Positions 55,977 through 64,000 of a stretch of DNA of 64,000 bases are shown here, piece by piece. Where the stretch lies: NCBI GenBank assembly GCA_019279435.1, contig JAAALK010000289.1, forward strand, positions 48,859,164-48,923,163, given 5' to 3'. A program made the translations under genes and the position numbers. The DNA comes from Zizania palustris. Lineage: Eukaryota > Streptophyta > Magnoliopsida > Poales > Poaceae. Each line of letters starts with the position of its first letter. The first letter of the stretch is position 1. The notes under the pieces were generated by a model. The model saw nothing but the letters and a program-made list of their open reading frames with translations, did no database searches and was not told the DNA's origin.

Positions 55977-58645
55977 CACTACGGGAGAACTGCAGCTCAC
56001 CGAGTGCCGAGAACACTCGGCAAAGGCATAAACACACTCGGCAAAGTGTTCGCCGAGTATAATACTCGGCGAATAGCACATGGTAAATATTTCATCGGCA
56101 AATACTTGTTTGCCGAGTGTTTTTTATCGGGCACTCGGCAAACTTTTTTTGTCGAGTACCAAATGTCACACTCGGTGAAAAAAAGGAAAATGGCGCTAAC
56201 AATACAAACAGAAGTGTTTGCCGAGTGTAAGTGTAAACACTCGGCAAAGAAGGAAACTAAAAAAATAAAAAAAATGGGTGGCACAGGACGTTCTGTGCCA
56301 ACTGCACATTACGTCGAGCACCTAGTGAGCATGGAGTGGCGAGACGCAGCGCGCGCTAGGCCACGGCGCGGCGAGGCCCAACGCACGGCCGAGGCGCGGC
56401 GAGGCGTGGTGAGGCCCTACACACGGCGCACGACCGAGGAGCGGCGAGGCGCGGCGAGGCGCGGCTAGGCCCGACGCACGGCGAGGCCCTACACGTGGCG
56501 TGCGGTCGAGGAGCGGCGAGGCGCGGCGAGGCCCTACACGCGGCGCGCGGCTGTGGCGGGATGAGGCGCGACAAGGCCCGACGCACGGGTGAGGATGACA
56601 GAGGCGTGTGGCCGAGGGGCGGCGCGTGGAGACGACGGCGGAGGGCTGCCGCCGGCGACGACGGAGGAGGCGCACGGAGGAGGCGACGACGATGATAGAA
56701 GAGGCGCCGGCGACGGAGGAGGCGACGGAGACGGTGGAGGAGACGCCGACGACGATGAAGGAGGCGCATGGTGGAGGGAACGGCAGCGAAAAAAATGTTT
56801 GCTGGGGAGGGAGTTGTGGTCAGGCGTAGTAGTAGAGGCGGTTTTAAAGACCGAACTTTAAAAAAAACTGAAATTTCGGTGGGATGAACGAAAAACTAGC
56901 GATAAAATTCGGCGGGAAGAAATTTTGGTGTTTGTCTAGTGTTGCACTCGGCAAACACCAAATCTTTGTCGAGTGCCTCAAATTTGGCACTTGGCAAAGA
57001 TTTTTTTATTTTTAAAACTTTGTTTAATTTGTTTTACAATCTTTTCCTTTATATACATTATGAAACTATAGTGCATAAGTACTAAAAATAAACTCAAAAA
57101 TATAAATATAATTTTTTTGAATAATTTAGTTTATTATTTTATGCACTTTTGGTTCAACTTTGATATATTTTAATTTAAATCTTAGAAATATAATTAATGA
57201 ATTAAAAATAACAAAACTAAACCCAAACAATGTGAAATTTTTACATGAGATAATTTATGTTGTATTTTGGGTGTAGAAAAAAAATTCAAGTATAAAAATG
57301 ATTTAACCATCAAACTTCTTTCAAATCAATCTCATTTCTTCTCTAAACCCTAATTCTTTCTCCCACAATCTCCGATTTCTAAACACTCCACGTGGTAATT
57401 TTATTGAAACATTTTTAAATTTTTATCATGTCATCTATTTATCATATAATAACAACATGACAAGTCTCATATTTGTTAGACTTCAAATTATTTGTTTACA
57501 ATTAAAAAACTATTAAGCTCGACGTTGCCAATAGAGTGTCGCAACCTATCATTTTCATAATTTATTTAAATTTAGTGTATAAGAACTAAAAATATACTAA
57601 CAAAAATTAATATGATTTTTATATTTTTTTGGTTCATTATTTTAGGCACATGTAGTTCAAATTTCATCTATTTCAATTTAAATCCTAAAAACATACTTAA
57701 TGAATGAAAATAGCTAACTGATCTAGAAAAATATGAAAATTTTACAATGGATAAGATACATCATATTTTTAATGCAAAAAAATCAAGTTAAAAAAATATT
57801 CAATCATTAATTTTCTTTCAAACCTATCTCATTAATTCTCTAAACTCTAATTCATCCTTTTTAAATCTTCAATTTCTAAACACTATATGTGACAACTTTA
57901 TCAAAACATTTAAAATTTTTTATCATAGTATCTATGTATCGTATAATAACACTATAATAAATCTCATATTTTTCGGACTTCATTTGATTTTTTTAGAATT
58001 AAAAAACTATCAAGTTCTATGTTGCCGATAGAGTGTCGCAACCTAATTTTTTAAACTTTATTTCAATTTAGTGTATAAGAACTCAAAATATACTAACAAT
58101 GATGAATATGATTTTTCTATATTTTTTTGTTCATTATTTTAGGCACTTGTAGTTCAAATTTCATCCGTTTCAATTTAAATCCTAGAAACATACTTAATGA
58201 ATAAAAAATAGCTAACTGACCTAAAAAATTATGAAATTTTTACAAGAGATAATATATGTTGTATTGTGAGTGTAGAAAAAAATTCAAGTTAAAATGAAAT
58301 TGCAAATAACTTATAGACTTGAAACATTGTTTCACACAAAATTAAAAAAAAATGTTTGCCGAGTGTTTTTTGAAAAAAAACTCGGCAAACCAAGTGTCTT
58401 TGCCGAGTGTTTTTCAAAAAACACTCGGCAAACCTGAAAAAAAAATTTTGCCGCACGGGCACAACACCGTGACGTCCGTTAGTACCAAAACTTTGCCGAG
58501 TGTATTTTTAAAAAACACTCGGCAAATAATTTATTTGCCGAGTGTTTTTATTTTTCTAAGTGTTTTTTTAAAAAACACTCGACAAATTCATCTTTACCGA
58601 GTACCCAAAATATTACACTCGGCAAAGATTTTGGCACTCGACGAA
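55977..58645. mobile_element. Non-autonomous CACTA element with GCCGAGTG subterminal repeats
   Basis: It starts CACTACGGGAGAACTGCAG. Many direct and inverted copies of TTTGCCGAGTG lie near both ends (55998-56250, 56940-57000 and 58355-58640). This repeat is typical of a grass CACTA family. The matching right terminus (CCCGTAGTG) is not found, so the right end is placed at the last repeat and may be truncated. Inside are a GC-rich low-complexity block (56330-56830, GCGGCGAGGC-type units) and AT-rich tandem repeats. Open frames are low-complexity only; no transposase is present. Confidence 0.75.
57071..58300. repeat. AT-rich tandem repeat, unit about 500 bp, inside the CACTA element
   Basis: The anchor GTGYATAAGWACTMAAAATA recurs at 57071, 57575 and 58071 (spacings 504 and 496 bp). 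ATAGAGTGTCGCAACCTA recurs at about 57531 and 58029, and CACTTGTAGTTCAAATTTCATC-like sequence at 57650 and 58145. Two full units and a partial third, clearly diverged. Confidence 0.8.
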
Positions 58646-59524
58646 TAATGAAAGGAAGCTAAGCGGCCTCTCCCTTACCTGTCGGAACTGTGTAGATGCA
58701 TGGTCCTTGATCACATTGAGTGCCCCCCGAAAAAAGCTAAATAACTCCCAACTTTCTCTTCTTCTTTTTTTTTTCTAGACCTGTTCAGTGTTCACCCCCT
58801 TAATTTAGTGCCGAAATAAACAGTGCCATAATCTTTTCGTTTAAATGCTGCACCTGTTCTAGAGCAGTGGAGCAGGTCCCCTGTATGATATGTGTGTGTA
58901 AATTTCTGGCTAGCCATTACATTTTTCAAGAATTTAAAAAATATCGCTATCAGCATTGTGGTGGTCTCTTCCGTCCGTCGGTGACACGCTAATAATATAT
59001 TTTTAAAACTTTAAAATTTCCTACTTACCATATATATGTGTGAATATTTTGTGACAATGTTTCGGAAACTTATGTTGATGGTGCGTAGTGTTAGAATATA
59101 AAATGAATCATTCATCTTTTTATACCCATTTAAATTTTGGATTGAATTGGTAAATACATGTAACTTAATATGGTATTAAAATCAGAGGCCTTGATTTAAA
59201 ATTCTTGCTAGCATACAATTAAATAATAATTATAACGTACTTTATTCTATGTTTGAGATTTGATGGGTCTAATGTGAAAAGAATTTTTGGAATATAAATA
59301 AATTTTTCGTATTTTTGTTGAACTAATCGGTACACGCAACTCAATAGATAAATTGTTAGCTGCAAGGTAGCACAAAAAATTCAGAACTTAATCAATGGCC
59401 ACGAAAATAAGTTATTATACCTGATTACGAGAGATGGGCCGTCTGCCACACGTCCCTTTTATGCTAATCCGAAGAATCCTCTGCTTCTAGATAGCACATT
59501 AAAAACTCCCGATGTCATATCACG
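58646..59524. other. AT-rich intergenic DNA
   Basis: I see no gene, clear repeat or structured element here. Confidence 0.5.
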
Positions 59525-59839
59525 GGGTGTTTGGATACAGGGGCTAAATGTAGATATTATTTTGGAGTATTAAATGTAGATTATTTACAAAACTCATTCA
59601 TAATCGGTGGATTATTCACGAGACAAATCTAATGAGCCTAATTACGCTATGATTTGACAATGTGATGCTACAGTAAACATTTGCTAATTATGGATTAATT
59701 AGGCTTTAAAAATTCGCCTCGTGAATTATCCTCTGATTCTATAATTATTTTTATAATTAGTTCACGTTTAGTCCTTCAAATTGATGTCCAAACATCCGAT
59801 GTGACACGGGCTAAAATTTAGCCCCTCATCCAAACACCC
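59525..59839. mobile_element. MITE with GGGTGTTTGGAT termini
   Basis: The left end GGGTGTTTGGATACAGGGGC and right end GCCCCTCATCCAAACACCC are inverted repeats 315 bp apart. The inside has ATTCACGAGACAAATC and GATTTG-type blocks seen in a common grass MITE family. No target copy could be fixed. Confidence 0.7.
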
Positions 59840-60475
59840 TTTAGTACTCCTTTGGAATGGACTACAGAAAAAACTGTTCTCGGTGATAATATCTATATTT
59901 CATTTCGGATCTATTTGGTAGGGTTTTGACTAACGAGACAAACACATTTAGTAGGTATTAGATCTAAATAATTGTATACACTTTATTAATGTATCTGAAT
60001 GATTGTGGTACTTATATTATATATATTTGATGGATTTTTGTTTTATATGTACAAATGTTAATTTTGGGTTAGGTTAGTTTGTACCGTTTATACTATAGTT
60101 ATTATCTAAGATTCTTTTCAAAGAAAAAAATACACATTCATGAATGTAGGAATTTTAGAACAATTCAATGCAACCATTTCATATCTACTCCATATCACAC
60201 GTGAATCCAAAGCTTTGATCTGAATTTCATTTAAAACTCTACTAAACATACTGACCTCAGCTCCATCCATGGTCCATGGAAGCACATTTGGTACCTTCAT
60301 CTTCGTGGAGTTCTTCAACATTCCTCAGCAAATGCACGACTTGAATCTCCTGTCCTGGAAAGAAATACAAGCGTTATGACAAGACGTACCAGTTTAGAAT
60401 GAGCAATACTCTCTACATCTGCAAGCACTCAAGTGATTCAAGTTACTGAATGTTCAACTCATCCCTTTAAAATAG
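59840..60475 (-). other. Intergenic DNA with an exon-like stretch
   Basis: On the minus strand, after an acceptor ctttccag (60361 side), a frame QEIQVVHLLRNVEELHED... runs from about 60355 to a stop near 60256. It could be the last exon of a minus-strand gene. The rest is AT-rich with no support for a gene. Confidence 0.3.
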
Positions 60476-60620
60476 GAGAAATTTTACGGTCTATGAGGAG
60501 CTAACAGGAGGTATCATATTTTTCAGTGTTAATTTTGGTACCTCCTGTCAGGAGATACCAAAATTAACACTGAAAAATATTGTACCTCCTGGTACCTCCT
60601 CATAGACTGTAAAATTACCC
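60476..60620. mobile_element. Foldback MITE with 9-bp target copies (Mutator-like)
   Basis: 145 bp with arms that pair over most of their length (TTTTACGGTCTATGAGGAG left, complement right). Flanks ttaaaatag (60467-60475 and 60621-60629) are identical, so a Mutator-type target size is indicated. Confidence 0.8.
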
Positions 60621-60629
60621 TTAAAATAG

Positions 60630-61180
60630 ACCACGTGCATTCTAGGGGTAATATTATACTTCCAGTAAATCAATCACAACTATTGATTTTAAATAGAAGT
60701 TTGATATTATTAATTGATTATAATCTATAATCTAAGTCTAACCATTATTAGCAAATTTTCATATAATACTAGTCTATCTCTATCTTTAAAACTGTGTTAA
60801 AGACAACGTGTCAGCAAAAATTGTTTTGCTAGAGTTTCACACATAGAAAATTACCATTTTAACCTTCACATCAAATTATTTTTGGATGATTTTGCTCTCT
60901 ATACATTCTACTACCCCTCATTAAGTTAGCAGTAGAAATTAATCTTTAAAAATTAAATATTAATGGTTATGATACATTCTACTACCCGTAGAATACACCG
61001 TAAAAATGAACTCAAAATAATCTCCTCTGACAACAAAAATGAACTCATGCTTAGAATTAGAAGCTAGATAAAGGAAGTAAACCGCTGTTCTTGACGACAC
61101 GATAAGCTAATGGAAGTATACATCTCAATCTCAATGTAGCCATCGAAGTACACCCAGGGCCACATATGGGTCACGTGTGA
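60630..61180. other. AT-rich intergenic DNA
   Basis: There is a TACCCTCATT...ATTCTACTACCC duplication near 60905-60990 but no gene. Confidence 0.45.
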
Positions 61181-61365
61181 TTTAAGAGTGCCATTGGAGT
61201 GTACCACGGCAACAAACGGGCAGATGCAAATTAAGTCTGAAAGGTCGATTTGTGTTGCCTCTGTGGACTACATACACAGACAAGCTCAGTTCACTCTCCC
61301 AGAAAACGTCCTGCAGCAACACAGTGACCATTCCCACACATCTGTATTTTGTAGCTGAGGTAAAT
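61181..61365 (-). other. Exon-like stretch, minus strand
   Basis: After acceptor-like ttacctcag, a frame of about 60 codons (TKYRCVGMVTVLLQDVFWES, ELSLSVYVVHRGN, ending LQWHS then stop at 61182-61184) reads like protein. An alternative acceptor (ttgctgcag) lies inside. No family is recognised. It could be the last exon of a gene further right. Confidence 0.3.
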
Positions 61366-61380
61366 TGGACCTTAAGTTCT

Positions 61381-61701
61381 TGGGTTAATTGCTTCAGTGC
61401 CACTGTTATTTTTCGAAACGCCAGAAATGCCATTAAAATTTGGTATTAGCTCTTATGCCATTACTATTTCAAATTCACTCTTTTATGCCATTTGGACTCA
61501 CCTGCAGACTCTGAATATTTGCTCATATGCCATTAATATTTCTAATTTTCCATTTTATGCCATCACTTTTTTATGAATATTTGGACCCAAATGGCATAAA
61601 AGAGTGAATTTGAAATAGTAATGGCATATGAGCAAATACTGAAATTTTAATGGCATTTTTGGCGTTTTGAAAAATAACTATGGCACATAAGCAATTAACC
61701 A
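61381..61701. mobile_element. Long foldback MITE with 8-bp target copies
   Basis: The 321-bp element is nearly all inverted repeat, with ends TGGGTTAATTGCTT and AAGCAATTAACCA. The flanks taagttct (61373-61380 and 61702-61709) are identical. Sequence around ATGCCATT is repeated several times in each arm. It encodes nothing. Confidence 0.8.
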
Positions 61702-61920
61702 TAAGTTCTACTATGAACAAAACCCAGCCTGGAAAAAAAACAAGAGATGATGTGAACATCAGTCAGGCCCGAGGCAGTCAACAACCAAGAGCATAGCAGT
61801 CCAAGTGTGTAAACTAAGCTATAACTCAAAGTAGTTTGTTGACACTAACAGCAACTAGCAAGAACAGTCTTGATGTGTAGAGAGAAGACGTTGTTGGTAT
61901 GTTCAAGTGCAAATTCTGTA

Positions 61921-62410
61921 CTAGTTTGCCAATTGACGGACATAAGTTGCCATCGTCTCTCTCAGAGAATCAGAGGCACATACTCTGAGTAGAACTCTGT
62001 TTGGACCCTTGTTAGTAGGTATCCTGATGGGCAAGTATACACAACATAGGAAAGGGACACATACAATGTGCAAGGATAATGTCGTCCTCAAGTATTTAAT
62101 TGATCTTTAATAGACAGGTGACGTAAAAATAGAACATCTAACAACCCAAATAAAACATTTTCCAATCCAATTTTACAGCTTGGATTTATCTCTTGCAAAG
62201 TTTTTTTAACAGAATGGAAGGAGCTATCAGCTATGTCTAATGCATTAAAGGAGGCAAAAATGGAAGTTCAATAGTAAAGAAAAGATGGGAGTGAAGGAAA
62301 AAGAAACAAGCTGCTTATCAGTGGATGAAATAGCAGAGTATTTTTCTGCGATATTAATATAGCAGGCAAAGTCCCTTACCCTCTTGTAAAAACCAAAGAA
62401 AAAGCAGAAT
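61921..62410 (-). other. Two exon-like stretches with matching phase, minus strand
   Basis: A probable last exon (62023-61921) follows acceptor cccatcag and reads IPTNKGPNRVLLRVCASDS, then LRETMATYVRQLAN and stop TAG. A possible preceding exon (about 62410-62376, acceptor atgcaag, donor AGAGG|GTAAGG) reads NYSAFSLVFTR and joins in phase. Product not recognised. Short length and lack of a known domain keep confidence low. Confidence 0.35.
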
Positions 62411-62445
62411 AGTTCTTGCATAGTTACTATAGACATTACAATCAC

Positions 62446-63434
62446 CCGCAGACTGGCTTAATTACTCAAGAATTATTCTTCTGTGCTAAGAATCTCATAA
62501 TGATTAGTGGTCAAAATAACTCTGAATACAAACTAAATAATCAACCATTAATTCTTATAGGTAGTAAGACAGTTCTAATTCAGCATCTTATTAAAGGCTA
62601 AAGAGTATATACATTTGCCAGAAACCTATAAAAATGGTGCCAATGTGCCAATTTTCCATTCTGAATGGCTGGTTGTTTAAAACTACTAAGTGCCACCATC
62701 CAATGTTTGATACACCTTGCATAGTCAAAACTATTCAATTTTTCAAAAATAAATATGACCAGGAATCCAATGCTCCATGAGAGATTTTTAAAATAGAGTA
62801 TTTAGCTATCAGCATTTTCAGAGAAGAAGTCATCTAGCCATCCAAAAATAAAACTGAAGATGATCTTCCTAATTGTAGAGTATATATAAGGTTTCAGAAA
62901 GAAGAAAGTAAGTGGTGTGTAATGTAGTACATTACAAGAAAATATATTATGTTTTTGAGCGAAAAGATAACTTGTGCTATTATTCAAAAGATTGCTGCAG
63001 CAAGGCAGTGCTTCAATTTGTTCATATTTTGGTTGACATGAATGGGCAAACATACAGCATAATCATCACACCTAGTTAGCAGCTTACCTCCCAACTACTA
63101 ACCACACTAGCAACACAAGGACCACCCCAGCAAGCCAATATTTTGCTACTAAGCAAGAACACCCTAGCTACTGCATTCAGTCAACACTTGCAATCCTGTA
63201 CTGCCTCCTTATTGTTATGAGAAAATGATATGTGACATTCCTTTTAAAACAAATTTTATCATTCTTAGAAGTAATACTTATTTGATGTGATAACTAAACA
63301 GAGCTAGAGGCCCCACTGTCAGTGCTTTCTGATATTAAACCCTTGATAATATACCCCTTTTTTGAGAACCCACGGGTGTTAATATACATTGAAATGGTTG
63401 CATAGAGTGCAACGCTTATGTCAGTAATCATTAA
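62446..63434. other. AT-rich DNA, intron or intergenic
   Basis: No clear gene or element. It may be intron of the putative minus-strand gene. Confidence 0.4.
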
Positions 63435-63577
63435 TCAATAATCATTAGGAGTTGCTGGATCAGTGGATCTTGTATCTATCTGTACAGGTGACAACAAACC
63501 AAAAGGATAGAGAAGATGGCTGTTCTCAGAAATAAATGGAGCTGCATCTGCTATGATAGACATGTCAGTATTGAGCA
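63435..63577 (-). other. Exon-like stretch, minus strand
   Basis: A frame reads TDMSIIADAAPFISENSHLL, then YPFGLLSPVQIDTRS and a stop near 63435, after an acceptor-like ctaatag. A GTACAG donor inside (about 63484) would end it earlier. It is protein-like but unidentified. Confidence 0.25.
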
Positions 63578-63705
63578 CTATTAGCCAAAACTAATCGATA
63601 TTCAAAAGAATATATGGCACACTTGCTCACTTAACATTGTAATTTGGTAGAGAAAACTAGTACAACATACAACTGCGACGATGTTGGGGGCTTTCTGATT
63701 ACAAC

Positions 63706-64000
63706 TAGGGATAAAAACGGAGCGGAAACGGACGGAAATGAGTACTACCATATCCGTTTCCGTATTTTTTTACGGAAACGAAAACGAATACGAATATCAC
63801 GGAAACGGATACGAAAACGGATGGCATCGGAAACGAATACGGACCGAATAAGGAGCGGATCCGAAAATCTATCGGAAATTAAAAACTCCTTAATATATAA
63901 AAATATGATAAACAAATAAATATATTCAATTTACACACATATTAATAAATGATAAATACATATAATAAATTATAAACAAATTTTATTTCGGTTGTAATGA
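63706..64000. mobile_element. Ac/Ds-like hAT element, left end only, runs off the window
   Basis: It starts TAGGGATAAAAACGGAGCGG, close to the Ac terminus (TAGGGATGAAAACGG). A dense set of ACGGAAACG, CGGATACG and TTTCCGT motifs in both directions follows (63715-63890), as in the subterminal transposase-binding region of Ac/Ds-type elements. The candidate left 8-bp target is attacaac (63698-63705). The right end and any transposase are outside the window. Confidence 0.75.

Noticed and set aside
56004..56861. Arginine/proline-rich frames on both strands in the CACTA element
   Set aside because: They come from simple GCGGCGAGGC-type repeats.
1..64000. CRISPR arrays, bacterial operons, tRNA or rRNA genes, integrated virus
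   Set aside because: No supporting signal found; all reverse transcriptases here belong to LTR retrotransposons or LINEs.

Overview
The window reads as nuclear DNA of a grass, probably a panicoid (Andropogoneae-like) species. The reasons are intron-containing plant genes (an R2R3-MYB and a BUB1/MAD3-type checkpoint gene), Ty1/copia and Ty3/gypsy LTR retrotransposons primed by initiator-Met tRNA, L1-type LINEs, CACTA elements with GCCGAGTG subterminal repeats, and many MITEs. This is inferred from gene and transposon style, not from a species marker. There is no bacterial, organellar or CRISPR content.

Layout. 1-9151: a small unidentified minus-strand host gene. One coding exon is split by a MITE (1205-8456), which itself holds a decayed Ty1/copia element (1311-8108, TSD taccc). 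9152-9594: a hAT-like MITE. 9595-11138: AT-rich intergenic DNA. 11139-47197: one 36-kb nest of transposons. The outer element is a plus-strand L1 LINE (LINE-1, 16-bp TSD). It carries two insertions. The first is a SIRE-like copia element (12357-34444, TSD ctctc), itself hit by a Tekay-type chromovirus (12411-24656, TSD atttt). The second is a minus-strand L1 LINE (LINE-2, 38340-45364, 15-bp TSD). The order of events is LINE-1, then SIRE and LINE-2 in unknown order, then Tekay.

47678-50354 holds a five-exon, kinase-less BUB1/MAD3-family gene. 54454-55409 holds a two-exon R2R3-MYB gene of the MYB30/60/94/96 type with a TATA box. Between and after them lie foldback MITEs, CACTA-derived sequence (55977 to about 58645, with a roughly 500-bp tandem repeat), weak exon-like stretches of one or more minus-strand genes (about 60.2-63.6 kb), and the start of an Ac/Ds-like hAT element that runs off the right edge.

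Most unusual: (1) the SIRE-like element has LTR pieces inverted relative to its gag-pol, yet both outer ends are real LTR ends flanked by a TSD. One side is a near-perfect palindrome with arms of about 0.84 kb and a 170-bp loop, a possible natural double-stranded RNA source. (2) The Tekay element has 3298-bp LTRs with no difference seen, an uninterrupted 1492-codon gag-pol, and an extra sense ORF of 270 codons between primer site and gag. (3) In the first host gene the reading frame resumes exactly if the MITE and one 3-bp target copy are removed, and possible splice sites sit at the insertion edges.
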